Positions 16,257 through 25,969 of a stretch of DNA of 64,000 bases are shown piece after piece. Below the pieces are notes generated by a model. That model did no database searches and had not been told where the DNA came from. It saw nothing but the letters and a program-made list of their open reading frames with translations. The stretch comes from Variovorax sp. 54 (GTDB lineage: Bacteria > Pseudomonadota > Gammaproteobacteria > Burkholderiales > Burkholderiaceae_C): positions 3,799,501 to 3,863,500 of the forward strand of contig NZ_PEFF01000001.1 of the NCBI RefSeq assembly GCF_002754375.1, in the 5' to 3' direction. Numbering within the stretch: position 1 is the first letter of the stretch; each line of letters starts with the position of its first letter. A program made the position numbers and the translations under genes.

Positions 16257-17588
16257 ATGAGTTGGCGAACCAAAGTGGTCTGGAGCGAGGGGATGCTGTT
16301 GCAGCCTCAGCACCTGCAGCAAAGCGAGCGCCATGCCGATCATGCGCGGCATGTGCTGTTGCGTACCACCACGTCCTACGCCTGGGGATTCGCCGAGGTC
16401 GAAATCGACGCGGCGGCGCTCACGCTGGGCAAGCTGGCGCTGGTGCGGGCGGTGGGCATCTTCGGCGATGGCACGGTGTTCGACATGCCGGCGGTCGATC
16501 CGTTGCCCGAGCCCATCGACATTCCCGCGTCCATGCGCGACGAAGCCGTGGTGCTGGCACTGCCGCTGCGCCGCGCCGGCGCGCGCGAAGCCGACGCTGA
16601 AGAATACGAAGAGCTGGTGCGCCACCGCGTGCTGGAGTCGGACGTGCCCGACTCCAACACGGCCGGCGAGCGCACCGCGATGCTGCAACTGGGCCAGCTC
16701 CACACGCGCCTGATGCGCGCCAGCGAAGCCACCGACGCCTGGGCGACCTTGGGCGTGGCCCGCGTGGTCGAGCGCCGGGTCGACAACCAGGTGCAGCTCG
16801 ACCGCGCGATGCTGCCGCCGCTGCTCGACGTGGCCGGCCATGCGGTGATTCGCGCCTGGCTCGACGAGCTGCTGGGCCTGCTGCGCCAGCGCGGCGAAGC
16901 GCTGGCCGGGCGCATGACCCAAGGGGGCACGGGCGGTGTGGCCGAGATCGCCGACTTCATGCTGCTGCAGGCGGTGAACCGCAACGAGGCCATCTTTGCG
17001 CACCTGGCCAAGAGCGCGATGCTGCACCCGCAGCATTTCTTCGAGCACGCGCTCGGGCTGGCCGGCGACCTCGCGAGTTTTCGGGACACGCGCCGCGTGG
17101 CGCGCTTCGGGCCCTACATCCACGACGACCTCGCGTTGAGCTTCCGCCCGGTGATGGACGACCTGCGCCGCAGCCTGTCGATGGTGTTCGAGCAATCGGC
17201 CATCCGCATCGAGCTGCACGACCGCAAGCACGGCGTGCGCGTGGCGATGGTGACCGACGTCGAGCTGCAGCGCAAGGCGACCTTCGTGCTGGCGGTGAAC
17301 GCAAACATGCCGAGCGAGGCGCTGCGCGCGCGCTTCCCCACGCAGGTGAAGATCGGTCCGGTCGAGCGCATCCGCGACCTCGTGAACCTCGCGCTGCCGG
17401 GCGTCACGCTGACGCCGATGCCGGTGGCGCCGCGCCAGATTCCCTTCCACACGGGCGCCAACTACTTCGAACTCGAAACGCGCAACAGCGACCTGTGGCG
17501 CCAGCTCGAGCAATCGGGCGGCATCGCGATGCACATCGCGGGCGATTTCCCCGGCCTCGACCTCGCGTTCTGGGCCATTCGTTCCTAG
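16257..17588 (+). CDS. tssK: T6SS baseplate protein TssK (ImpJ/VasE)
   Basis: The 443-residue TssK is the trimeric adaptor that links the T6SS baseplate to the TssJLM membrane complex. It starts MSWRTKVVWSEGMLLQPQHL, the conserved TssK opening, and has the later block FHTGANYFELETRNSDLWRQ and the typical ending GDFPGLDLAFWAIR. Usual length is 440-450, so it is complete. The ATG at 16257 is preferred over GTG at 16251, which falls immediately after the GGAG at 16248-16251. It is the first gene of the long plus-strand T6SS operon; tssL follows 32 bp later. Confidence 0.95.
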   Translation: MSWRTKVVWSEGMLLQPQHLQQSERHADHARHVLLRTTTSYAWGFAEVEIDAAALTLGKLALVRAVGIFGDGTVFDMPAVDPLPEPIDIPASMRDEAVVLALPLRRAGAREADAEEYEELVRHRVLESDVPDSNTAGERTAMLQLGQLHTRLMRASEATDAWATLGVARVVERRVDNQVQLDRAMLPPLLDVAGHAVIRAWLDELLGLLRQRGEALAGRMTQGGTGGVAEIADFMLLQAVNRNEAIFAHLAKSAMLHPQHFFEHALGLAGDLASFRDTRRVARFGPYIHDDLALSFRPVMDDLRRSLSMVFEQSAIRIELHDRKHGVRVAMVTDVELQRKATFVLAVNANMPSEALRARFPTQVKIGPVERIRDLVNLALPGVTLTPMPVAPRQIPFHTGANYFELETRNSDLWRQLEQSGGIAMHIAGDFPGLDLAFWAIRS

Positions 17589-17620
17589 CCGCCTGTGGCT
17601 GACGGAAACGGAACATCACC

Positions 17621-18979
17621 ATGAGCACCCCTCCCGACCCCTTTGCCGCCTTCGAGTCCGAGCGCACGGTCATCAAGCCCAAGCCGCGCACGCCGGGTGG
17701 AACGCCGCCCGCGCCGGCTCCCGCGCCGTTCTTCGGCGGCGCCGATCCGACGCCCGTGGCCGAGGTGGGAGAGATCGGCCTGCTCAATCCGCTGGTCTCG
17801 GCCGCGGGCAAGCTGCTGGTGCTGATCGGCAAGCTGCGCAACCTCGCGCAGCCGCCCAACGTGCCGGCGCTGCGCGCGTCCACCGCCGATGCGGTGAACC
17901 AGTTCGATGCCGCGGCGCGCCGCGCGGGCGTGGGCAACGAGTCGGTGCTGGCCGCGCGCTACGTGCTGTGCACGGCACTCGACGAGGCGGTGGCCAATAC
18001 GCCCTGGGGCGTGCAGGCCGGCTGGAACAAGCAGAGCCTGCTGGTGCAGTTCCACAACGAGACCTGGGGCGGCGAAAAAGTGTTCCAGCTGCTCGCCAAG
18101 CTCGCACAAGACGTGCCCACGCACCGCCAGCTGCTCGAGCTGATCTACAGCGTGCTCGCGCTCGGCTTCGAGGGCCGTTACCGCGTGGTCGACAACGGCC
18201 GCGCGCAGCTCGATTCCGTGCGCCAGCGCCTGGCCGACCTCATCGCGAAAGACCGTCCGGCCGTCGAACCCGAGCTGTCGCCGCACTGGCGCGGCCAGGG
18301 CGCGGGCACGGTGCGGCTGCGCGAGTCGCTGCCGCTGTGGGTGTTCGCGGCCGGCTTCGCGCTGCTGCTGGCGCTCGCATGGTTCGGCCTGCGGCTCACG
18401 CTCAACCACCGCTCGGACACCACCTACGCGGCCGTGTCGAGCCTGCGCGTGCCCAACATCCAGATCGCACCGCCCGCCGCGCCGGCCAAGTCGCCGCGGC
18501 TCGCGCGTTTTCTCGAACCCGAGATCAAGCAGGGCCTGGTGACGGTGACCGACGAGGCGGACCGCAGCGTGGTGCGCCTGCGCGGCGATTCGTTCTTCGG
18601 CTCTGGCAGCGCCGAGCCGATGGCGTCTTCGCTGCCGGTGCTGCGCCGCATCGGCCAGGCGCTGGCCGAGGTGAAGGGCGAGGTGCTCATCACCGGCCAC
18701 TCCGACAACCAGCCGATCCGCTCGCTGCGTTATCCGTCGAACTGGCACCTCTCGGCCGCGCGCGCCGATGCGGTGAAGGGCGCGCTGACCACGCTGGTCG
18801 ACCCGGCGCGCATGCGCTCCGACGGCAAGGCTGATGCCGAGCCCGTGGCCGCCAACGACACGCCGGCCAACCGCGCGCGCAACCGCCGTGTCGACATCGT
18901 GCTGCTGACCGAACCCGAGCGCATGGCTGCTGCATCTGCTGCCGCACCCGCTGCTCCCGTTCCCGGAGCGACGAAATGA
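17621..18979 (+). CDS. tssL: T6SS inner-membrane protein TssL (DotU) with OmpA domain
   Basis: The 452-residue protein has a proline-rich N-tail and a DotU domain at about residues 50-215 (RYVLCTALDEAVANTPWGVQ, LGFEGRYRVV). One membrane helix lies at about 235-257 (LPLWVFAAGFALLLALAWFG). A periplasmic OmpA-like peptidoglycan-binding domain spans about 310-435 (VLITGHSDNQPI, NWHLSAARADAV, NRRVDIVLL). This is the extended TssL type that can anchor the secretion complex to the cell wall. Its stop overlaps the tssM start (ATGA, 18976-18979), so the two membrane partners are translationally coupled. Confidence 0.95.
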   Translation: MSTPPDPFAAFESERTVIKPKPRTPGGTPPAPAPAPFFGGADPTPVAEVGEIGLLNPLVSAAGKLLVLIGKLRNLAQPPNVPALRASTADAVNQFDAAARRAGVGNESVLAARYVLCTALDEAVANTPWGVQAGWNKQSLLVQFHNETWGGEKVFQLLAKLAQDVPTHRQLLELIYSVLALGFEGRYRVVDNGRAQLDSVRQRLADLIAKDRPAVEPELSPHWRGQGAGTVRLRESLPLWVFAAGFALLLALAWFGLRLTLNHRSDTTYAAVSSLRVPNIQIAPPAAPAKSPRLARFLEPEIKQGLVTVTDEADRSVVRLRGDSFFGSGSAEPMASSLPVLRRIGQALAEVKGEVLITGHSDNQPIRSLRYPSNWHLSAARADAVKGALTTLVDPARMRSDGKADAEPVAANDTPANRARNRRVDIVLLTEPERMAAASAAAPAAPVPGATK

Positions 18980-21900
18980 TCAAGAAAATCTTCGGCTTCC
19001 TCTTCAGCCCGCTGCTGCTGACGCTGCTCGCGCTGATCGTCGTCGCACTGTTGATCTGGTGGATCGGCCCGCTGGTGAAGATCGGTTCGCTCGCGCCGCT
19101 CGAAGGCGAGATGACGCGCGCCATCGTCATCGGTGTCATCGTGCTCATCGTCGTGCTGCGCGCGCTGTACCGCCGCTGGCGCGCACGCCGCGCCAGCCAG
19201 CACCTGACCGACGGCCTCATGAAGGCGCCGGCCGCCGCCAAGACCGGTGCGCCGGTCGACGGCGAGCAGAAGATCCTCGACACGCGCTTCAGCGAAGCCG
19301 TCGCCACGCTCAAGCAGATGCGCCTGCACGCCGCCGGCAAGAAGCCGGGCTGGCGCGACTGGCTGTCGATCTCGGGCGGCAGCTATCTGTACGACCTGCC
19401 GTGGTACGTCTTCATCGGCGCACCGGGCGCGGGCAAGACCACGGCGCTCGTCAACTCGGGCCTGAGTTTTCCACTGGCCGAGAAGTTCGGCCCCGGCGCG
19501 ATCCGCGGCGTGGGCGGCACGCGCAACTGCGACTGGTGGTTCACCGACGAAGCCGTGCTCATCGACACGGCCGGGCGCTACACCACGCAGGACAGCCACC
19601 AGTCGGAAGACAAGAGCGCATGGGAAGGCTTCCTGGGTCTGCTGAAGAAGGCGCGCCCGCGCCGCCCGCTCAACGGCGTGTTCCTCACGGTGAGCGTGGG
19701 CGACCTGCTGAGCCAGGGCCCCGAGGCGCGCACGCAGCTCGCGGCGTCGATTCGCGCGCGGCTGCTCGAACTCGACGGCAAGCTCACCACGCGCCTGCCG
19801 GTGTACGTGCTCGTCACCAAGAGCGACCTGCTCTACGGCTTCACCGATTATTTCGACGACCTCGGCAAGGAGCAGCGCGCGCAGGTCTTCGGCTTCACGC
19901 TGCCCGCGGACGAGAACGTGCAGCTTGAAGAGAAGGGCCTGTCGGCCGCGTTCCACCGCGAGTTCGGGCTGCTGCACAACCGCATCAACGACGGCCTCAT
20001 CGCGCGCATGCAGCGCGAGACCGATGGCACGCGCCGCGCGGCGATCTTCGGCTTTCCGGCGCAGTTCGGTTCGGTCGGCCCGCTGCTCTCGGATCTGCTC
20101 GAACAGGTGTTCACCGGCTCGCGCTTTGCGCAGCCGCCGTGGGTGCGCGGCGTGTACTTCACCAGCGGCACGCAAGAGGGCAGCCCGATCGACCGCGTGA
20201 TGGGCAGCCTGGCGCGCAGCTTCGGCATCGAGCGCGCCATGCTCGCGCCGCAGAAGTCGAGCGGGCGCAGCTACTTCCTCACCGCGCTGCTGCGCGAGGT
20301 GGTGTTCCCCGAGCAGCGCCTCGCGGGCGCCGACGTGAAGCTGGAGCGCCGCCGCAACACCTTGCGCCTGGCGGGCGTGGCCGCGATGACGCTGGTCACC
20401 GTCGGCCTGCTTGCGGCCTGGGGCTACAGCACCTGGCAGAACCACAACTACCTGAAGTCGGTCGAGGCCCGCGTCGAGCCCGCGCAGAAGACGCTGGCTG
20501 CGCTGCCGACGCGCGTGCAGAACCTGGTCGAGGTCGCGCCCGTGCTGCAGGGCCTGCGCGACATCTGGAAGACGCCCGACAACCGCCAGGGCGACGAGCC
20601 GCTGTCGATGACGCTGGGCCTGTACCAAGGCGACAAGCTCGACGCCGCCGCCATGCTCACGCACCAGCGCGCGCTCAACGACGCGTTTCTGCCGCAGATC
20701 GCCAAGCGCATCGAGGACCAGCTGCGCACCGCGCAGAAGGACAACCTCGAGTTCACCTACGAAGCCCTGAAGAGTTATTTGATGCTCTACCAGCCCGAGC
20801 GCTTCGACCCCGAGGCGCTCAAGGCCTGGATCACGCTCGACTGGGCGCGCAACCTCGACCGCGGCATTCCCGAAGACCAGCGCAAGGCGCTCGAAGACCA
20901 GCTCGACGTGCTCATCGCCCAGGGCCCGCCGCGCTCGCCGCTGAAGATGGACGAGAACCTGGTGCGCAGCGTGCGCGCCGTTCTCGCGAGCTACCCGCTG
21001 GAGCAGCGCGTGTTCAGCCGCCTCAAGCGCCAGCGCGCCACCAAGGACATCCCGGGCTTCAGCGTCGCACAAGCCACCGGCCCGTCGGGCCCGCTGGTGT
21101 TCGAGCGCATCAGCGGCAAGCCGCTGAGCGAGGGCGTGCCGGGCATGTTTACCTACGACGGGTACCACAAGCGCTTCCAGAACGAGGTCGTCGTGCTCAC
21201 CGGTCTGCTGGCCGCCGAAGACCCGTGGGTGCTCGGGCAGGACCGCAACGCCAGCGAGCGTTTGCGCGATGCCGCGGCGCTCGGCGCGCTCACCGACCGC
21301 GTGCGTCGCCTCTACCTGGAGGAGTACGTCAAGCAGTGGGAGGCGCTGCTGGCCGACGTGCGGTTGATCCGCGTCAGCGGCCTGGAGAAGAACATCGAGA
21401 CCGCGCGCATCCTGTCGGGCGTCGATTCGCCGCTCGCAAACTTTTTGCGTGCGGTGGTCAAGCAGACCACGCTGATCCCCGCGGCCGATGCCAACAAGGA
21501 CGTGGTCAGCAAGGCCACCGAGACCGTGCGCAACACGCGCAAGGGTCTGGAAGACCTGTTCGGCAGCGACCCCGGAAAACAAGTGGCGCCGGGCAAGCGC
21601 ATCGAGAGCATCGTGGACGATCGCTTTGAATCGCTGCGCCGTCTTGTCACCGCGGGCGGACCGAACCAGCCCGCACCGATCGACGATGCGCTCAAGCTGT
21701 TCAACGAGGTCTACGTGTACCTCAACGCCGTCGACACCGCCGTGAAGGGCCGCACCTCGCCGCCGCCCGGTGACGTGGCCGGCAAGCTCAAGTCGGACGC
21801 GGGCCGTCTGCCCGAGCCGGTGCGCAGCATGATCGAGAACCTGAGCCAGACCGGCGCCACCCAGGCGCAGGTGGCCGAGCGCGGCAACCTGAGCCAGGAC

Positions 21901-22581
21901 CTGCGCCCCGTGACCGAGTTCTGCAACCGCGCCATCGCGGGCCGTTACCCGTTCGTGCAAAGCAGCAAGCGCGACGTGCTGCCCGAAGACTTCGGCCAGA
22001 TGTTCGGCGCCGGCGGCCTGATGGACGACTTCTTCCAGAAGCGCCTGGCCGCGCTGGTCGACACCAGCACCCGGCCGTGGCGCTACAAGCCCGTGGCCGA
22101 GCGCGGCGCCGTCACCACGCAGGCGCTGGCGCAGTTCGAACGCGCGGCGCGCATCAAGGACATCTTCTTCCGCGGCGGTGGACGCGGGCCGTCGATGCGG
22201 CTGGACTTCAAGCCGGTGGAGATGGACGCAGGCATCACGCAGTTCATCCTCGACGTGGACGGGCAGCTTGTGAAGTACGCGCATGGGCCGGTGGTGCCGA
22301 TGGCGGTGCAGTGGCCGGGGCCGAAGGGGAGCAATCAGGTGCGCGTTCAAGTGAGTCCGCCGTCGACCACCGGGAGTTCGGGGTCGGCGATGGATGGGCC
22401 TTGGGCTTTGTTCCGCACGCTGGACGATGGGCAACTCGAAGCGGGGGATGCGCCGGAGAAGTTCTTCATCACGTTCCAGGTGGGGGCGCGGAAGACGCGG
22501 TTCGAGGTGACGACGAACAGCGTGCAGCATCCGATTCGGTTGAAGGAGTTGCGGGAGTTTTCTTGTCCGGAGGGGTTGTGA
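18976..22581 (+). CDS. tssM: T6SS membrane-complex protein TssM (IcmF)
   Basis: The 1201-residue TssM spans the inner membrane and periplasm and forms the channel with TssJ and TssL. Two N-terminal helices lie at about residues 10-32 and 47-64. The cytosolic NTPase-like domain has an intact Walker A, GAPGAGKT, at 148-155. A third helix lies at about 470-490 (LAGVAAMTLVTVGLLAAWGY). The long periplasmic IcmF region ends with the C-terminal domain that contacts TssJ. Length matches the family (1100-1300). In the last 300 bp, third codon positions change from mostly C to mostly G/T, a trend that continues into tagF. Confidence 0.96.
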   Translation: MIKKIFGFLFSPLLLTLLALIVVALLIWWIGPLVKIGSLAPLEGEMTRAIVIGVIVLIVVLRALYRRWRARRASQHLTDGLMKAPAAAKTGAPVDGEQKILDTRFSEAVATLKQMRLHAAGKKPGWRDWLSISGGSYLYDLPWYVFIGAPGAGKTTALVNSGLSFPLAEKFGPGAIRGVGGTRNCDWWFTDEAVLIDTAGRYTTQDSHQSEDKSAWEGFLGLLKKARPRRPLNGVFLTVSVGDLLSQGPEARTQLAASIRARLLELDGKLTTRLPVYVLVTKSDLLYGFTDYFDDLGKEQRAQVFGFTLPADENVQLEEKGLSAAFHREFGLLHNRINDGLIARMQRETDGTRRAAIFGFPAQFGSVGPLLSDLLEQVFTGSRFAQPPWVRGVYFTSGTQEGSPIDRVMGSLARSFGIERAMLAPQKSSGRSYFLTALLREVVFPEQRLAGADVKLERRRNTLRLAGVAAMTLVTVGLLAAWGYSTWQNHNYLKSVEARVEPAQKTLAALPTRVQNLVEVAPVLQGLRDIWKTPDNRQGDEPLSMTLGLYQGDKLDAAAMLTHQRALNDAFLPQIAKRIEDQLRTAQKDNLEFTYEALKSYLMLYQPERFDPEALKAWITLDWARNLDRGIPEDQRKALEDQLDVLIAQGPPRSPLKMDENLVRSVRAVLASYPLEQRVFSRLKRQRATKDIPGFSVAQATGPSGPLVFERISGKPLSEGVPGMFTYDGYHKRFQNEVVVLTGLLAAEDPWVLGQDRNASERLRDAAALGALTDRVRRLYLEEYVKQWEALLADVRLIRVSGLEKNIETARILSGVDSPLANFLRAVVKQTTLIPAADANKDVVSKATETVRNTRKGLEDLFGSDPGKQVAPGKRIESIVDDRFESLRRLVTAGGPNQPAPIDDALKLFNEVYVYLNAVDTAVKGRTSPPPGDVAGKLKSDAGRLPEPVRSMIENLSQTGATQAQVAERGNLSQDLRPVTEFCNRAIAGRYPFVQSSKRDVLPEDFGQMFGAGGLMDDFFQKRLAALVDTSTRPWRYKPVAERGAVTTQALAQFERAARIKDIFFRGGGRGPSMRLDFKPVEMDAGITQFILDVDGQLVKYAHGPVVPMAVQWPGPKGSNQVRVQVSPPSTTGSSGSAMDGPWALFRTLDDGQLEAGDAPEKFFITFQVGARKTRFEVTTNSVQHPIRLKELREFSCPEGL

Positions 22582-23213
22582 GCTTGGCCTCTTCTTCTTC
22601 GCTCTTCGTTTCTGACGAACTTCCTGGCTGGTTCGGGAAGTTGCCGGGGATGGGGGACTTTGCGCATCGGCGGTTGCCGGAGTCGTTTCGCTCTGTCTGG
22701 GACCCGTGGTTGCAGCGCGGGCTGGCTCGGTTGCGGGATCGGCATGCGGATTGGACTGCTCACTACCTGGAGGCGCCTGTGTGGTGCTTTGCGCTGGGGG
22801 CGCAGGTGGTGGGGGAACGGGCGTGGATGGGGGTGCTGATGCCTTCGGTGGATGGGGTGGGGCGGTACTTTCCGTTCACTCTGGCTGTTGAGTTGGATGA
22901 AGGCGTTGCTTCTGGTGTTCTGAGTGGGGAGGCGCTTGCTGTTGCATTGCGGTGGTGGGCGTTGGGGACGCTGGCCGTGTTGGAAGGGCTTGAGGGTGAT
23001 TTGGATGCGCTGCGGTTTGATGCGGCGCTCGGGCGGCTGTTCGTTAGTGCTGCTGATGAGCCTTCCGTTGACGATCGGTCGCTTGAATTGCCGCTGGCGG
23101 GGGGCTCGCTTTGGATGGAGACGCCTGGCTTGGAAGGCGGGGTTCGGATGTTGGCTACGGGGTTGCCTCGGGATGTGCAGTTCGACGCTTTGTTTCTTGG
23201 GGGTGGGGAATGA
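22578..23213 (+). CDS. tagF: T6SS-associated protein TagF (ImpM)
   Basis: The 211-residue TagF restrains T6SS assembly until signals release it, in Pseudomonas through the FHA protein. The GTG start at 22578 overlaps the tssM stop (GTGA). The family signature PGWFGKLPGMGDFAHRRLP, with the FxRG/GDF-type start of ImpM proteins, is at residues 15-35. SVDGVGRYFPFTLAVEL at about 95-112 is the second conserved block. Codon use is strikingly different from most genes here (GGG, TTG, GTT, CGG frequent), though the protein looks intact. Transcription to the next gene must cross a 750-bp inverted repeat. Confidence 0.9.
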   Translation: MSLASSSSLFVSDELPGWFGKLPGMGDFAHRRLPESFRSVWDPWLQRGLARLRDRHADWTAHYLEAPVWCFALGAQVVGERAWMGVLMPSVDGVGRYFPFTLAVELDEGVASGVLSGEALAVALRWWALGTLAVLEGLEGDLDALRFDAALGRLFVSAADEPSVDDRSLELPLAGGSLWMETPGLEGGVRMLATGLPRDVQFDALFLGGGE

Positions 23214-23230
23214 GAGCGGGGCTTTCTTTT

Positions 23231-23942
23231 GCTTTCCGAGGCCGGGTCTCGCCCCGGCGGGCGACTCACTTTCTTTTGCTTCGCCAAAAGAAAGTAAGCA
23301 AAGAAAAGGCGACCCCACTGTCTGCGACCCTTCGCTTCGCTGCGGGCAACCTGCGGTGCTCACGTTTCGCGGGGTCTCGCAGAACTCGCTTCGCTCAAAC
23401 AGCTGCGAGCCCTGATCCGCGAAACGCTCCGCTCCTCGGCGCAGCCAGAGGGGATTTGGATACCGGGCGGGCCTTCGCTTCGCTCGGCTTGGGATCGGGC
23501 CTTCGCTTCGCTCGGCGGGGGACTTGCTCCCTCTCCCCTTGGGGAGAGGGTGGGGGTGAGGGCATCGGCCTTCATGCGCGCGAGGCGGTGTTTCTGTGCC
23601 GCGGACCCTCACCCCCACCCTCTCCCCAAGGGGAGAGGGAGCAATGCAAGCCGAGCGAAGCGAAGGCTCGTGAGGTGTTCAGGTGCCGAGCAAAGCGATG
23701 GCCCGTCGGTATCCCAACCCCTTCTGTATGCGCCGAGGAGCGCAGCGTTTCGCGGATCAGGGCTCGCAGCTGTTTGAGCGAAGCGAGTTTGGGCGAGACC
23801 CCGCGAAACGTGAGCACCGCAGGTTGCCCGCAGCGAAGCGCAGGGACGCAGACAGCAGGGTCGCCTTTCTTTTGCCTACGTTTCTTTGGCGAAGCAAAGA
23901 AAAGTAGGTCGGCCGCCGGGCCGAGACCCGGCCTCGGGAAGC
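23231..23942. repeat. Large imperfect inverted repeat, arms of about 340 bp
   Basis: The gene-free stretch 23214-23979 is almost entirely one inverted repeat. The left arm (23231-23568) and right arm (23604-23942) are reverse complements with scattered mismatches, separated by about 35 bp. Each arm contains, in order, GAGGCCGGGTCTCG, a TTTTGCTTCGCCAAA-type hairpin, CTGCGGGCAACCTGCGGTGC, TCGCTTCGCTCAAACAGCTG, CTTCGCTTCGCTCGG, and innermost the palindrome CTCTCCCCTTGGGGAGAG. The CTCTCCCC/GGGGAGAG palindrome recurs at about 29645-29666. It looks like two copies of a family-specific intergenic repeat inserted head to head. The transcript would form a giant hairpin and could attenuate operon transcription. 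Confidence 0.85.
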
Positions 23943-23979
23943 AACCCCCCAACGCAGTTCAAAGAACAGGAGCCAGTCG

Positions 23980-25908
23980 ATGACCGACTCCAACACAGCC
24001 CCCCCGGAAGACGACCGCACCCGAGTCGTCTCCCGCCCCGTGCCCCTCACAGGCAACAGTGACAACGCAAGCACCGACACAGGCGCCACAGTCATCACAG
24101 CCAGCGGCTTCACCACAGCCTCAACCCCCCCCGTCACCAGCCCCGCCACGGGCAACACCCACGACGCAGGCCTCCTCCCCGTAGGCAGCCGCCTCGCCGA
24201 ATTCGAAGTCACCCGTGTAGTCGGCCAGGGCGGCTTCGGCGTCGTCTACGAAGCCTGGGACCACACGCTAGAGCGCGTAGTAGCCATCAAGGAATACCTC
24301 CCCACCTCGCTCTCCACAAGACAGCAAGACGGCACCGTAGTCCCTTTGTCAGAAAGACACAGAGAAACCTTCGACCTGGGCATGCGCAGCTTCATCAACG
24401 AAGCCCGCCTCCTCGCCCAGTTCGACCACCCGTCCCTCCTCAAGGTCTACCGCTTCTGGCAAGAAAAGGGCACGACCTACATGGTCATGCCCTTCTACAA
24501 GGGCGACACCTTGCGAGAGGCACTCGTAGCGATCCCGGCAGGCGTCGACGAAGCCTGGCTCACCCGCATCATGGACGGCGTCACGCAAGCCCTCGCGGTG
24601 ATGCACAACGCCAACTGCTACCACCGCGACATCGCCCCCGACAACATCATCCTGCTCGAAGGCTCCGGCCGCCCCGTGGTGCTCGACTTCGGCGCCGCGC
24701 GCCGCGTGATCACCGACAAGACGCAGGCGATCACCGTCATCCTCAAGCCCGGCTACGCCCCCATCGAGCAGTACGCCGAGATGCCCGACATGTCGCAGGG
24801 CGCATGGACCGACGTCTACGCGCTCGCCGCCGTGATGCACGTCGCGGTGTGCGGTCGTGCGCCGCCGCCGTCGGTGGCGCGGCTGCTGTCCGACAGCTAC
24901 GTGCCGCTCGCAGGCAACGACATCCTGCGCCAGCGCTACAGCGACCGGCTGCTCGCCGCGATCGATGCCGGCCTGGGCGTGCGGCCCGAAGCACGGCCGC
25001 AGTCGATGGCCGAACTGCGCGCAGCGTTGGGCTTGGAAGTCGGCCACAGCATCGCGCCCACGCCACGCACCGTGCCACCGTCGGGCGCACGAAGCAGTCA
25101 GTCGGGTGCCGATGCGCCGACCGTCATTGGCACGGCCCACATGCCGAAGCCCATCGCTGCCAAGGCACCTGTCTCCAATAACAAGGGTGGCAGCAACAAG
25201 GCCGTCCTCGGCGCCGTCGCCGCCGCCGTGCTGGTCGTCGCAGCGGGCGGCGGATGGTGGTTCCTCGGCCGCTCGGGCGGCGAAGGCGATGCGGGCAAGA
25301 CGGCGCAAACCGCCACCCCCGCACCACCCCCCGACACCCCCACCCAGGTCGCCGAGGCCCCACCGCCGCCTCCACCCCCGCCGCCTCCCAAGCCGCGCAC
25401 CCCCATCGAATCGCTGCAATCCCTCGCCGCCGGCGCCGCCCCGGGCTTCGAGGTCACGGCCACGCCGAAGAAGGCCGAGGTCGCGATCGGCAAGGACAAG
25501 CTGGCCTTCGAGGTGCGCAGCAAGCGCGACGGTTTCGTCTACGTGTTCCTGCTGTCCAGCGGCGGCGAGATGTTCCTGCTGTTCCCGAACCTGCTCGACA
25601 AGTACAACAAGATCACCGCCAACGCCGCACTCGCGCTGCCGCGCGCCTCCTGGCCGATGGACGCCGGCGGGCCGGCCGGCACCAACCAGTTCGCGGTGCT
25701 CGTGAGTGAGCACGAGCGCGATTTCAGCGACTCCGGCGTGCAGAACGAGGGCGTGTTTCCGCAGTTCCCGCTGCCAGTGCTCTCGGCGCTTGAAGCCACG
25801 CGCAGCGGCGGGCCGTCGCCGCTGCTGGGCAAACCGGTGTGCGCGCCAGGCGCCACGCCGTGCAACGACGTCTATGGCGTCGCGAATTTCAAAATCGTCG
25901 AGAAGTAA
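23980..25908 (+). CDS. ppkA: T6SS Ser/Thr protein kinase (PpkA-like) with DUF4384-type domain
   Basis: The 642-residue membrane kinase probably phosphorylates the FHA protein (tagH) to trigger T6SS activity. The Gly-rich loop VGQGGFGVVYE is at residues 81-91, catalytic Lys104 lies in VAIKEYLP, HRDIAPDN at 215-222 has Asp217, and DFG is at 236-238. After a linker comes one membrane helix at about 408-430 (AVLGAVAAAVLVVAAGGGWW), then a polyproline stretch. The periplasmic C-terminal domain at about 490-610 (VRSKRDGFVYVFLLSSGGEM, LLFPN) resembles DUF4384. The opposing phosphatase is at 49115. The first 550 bp have unusual C/A-rich third positions. Confidence 0.88.
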   Translation: MTDSNTAPPEDDRTRVVSRPVPLTGNSDNASTDTGATVITASGFTTASTPPVTSPATGNTHDAGLLPVGSRLAEFEVTRVVGQGGFGVVYEAWDHTLERVVAIKEYLPTSLSTRQQDGTVVPLSERHRETFDLGMRSFINEARLLAQFDHPSLLKVYRFWQEKGTTYMVMPFYKGDTLREALVAIPAGVDEAWLTRIMDGVTQALAVMHNANCYHRDIAPDNIILLEGSGRPVVLDFGAARRVITDKTQAITVILKPGYAPIEQYAEMPDMSQGAWTDVYALAAVMHVAVCGRAPPPSVARLLSDSYVPLAGNDILRQRYSDRLLAAIDAGLGVRPEARPQSMAELRAALGLEVGHSIAPTPRTVPPSGARSSQSGADAPTVIGTAHMPKPIAAKAPVSNNKGGSNKAVLGAVAAAVLVVAAGGGWWFLGRSGGEGDAGKTAQTATPAPPPDTPTQVAEAPPPPPPPPPPKPRTPIESLQSLAAGAAPGFEVTATPKKAEVAIGKDKLAFEVRSKRDGFVYVFLLSSGGEMFLLFPNLLDKYNKITANAALALPRASWPMDAGGPAGTNQFAVLVSEHERDFSDSGVQNEGVFPQFPLPVLSALEATRSGGPSPLLGKPVCAPGATPCNDVYGVANFKIVEK

Positions 25909-25969
25909 TCGTCTGTAGAGCGTCGGCCGCTTTCGGCCCCCATTCCACGATCACGACCAGGAGACTTTC

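Noticed and set aside
23270..23640. Repeated short units suggesting a CRISPR array
   Set aside because: The units are inverted and palindromic, with no regular spacer length and no cas genes. It is a long inverted repeat, not a CRISPR array.
23231..23942. Insertion sequence ends
   Set aside because: No transposase frame or target-site duplication is seen; the arms contain only nested palindromes.
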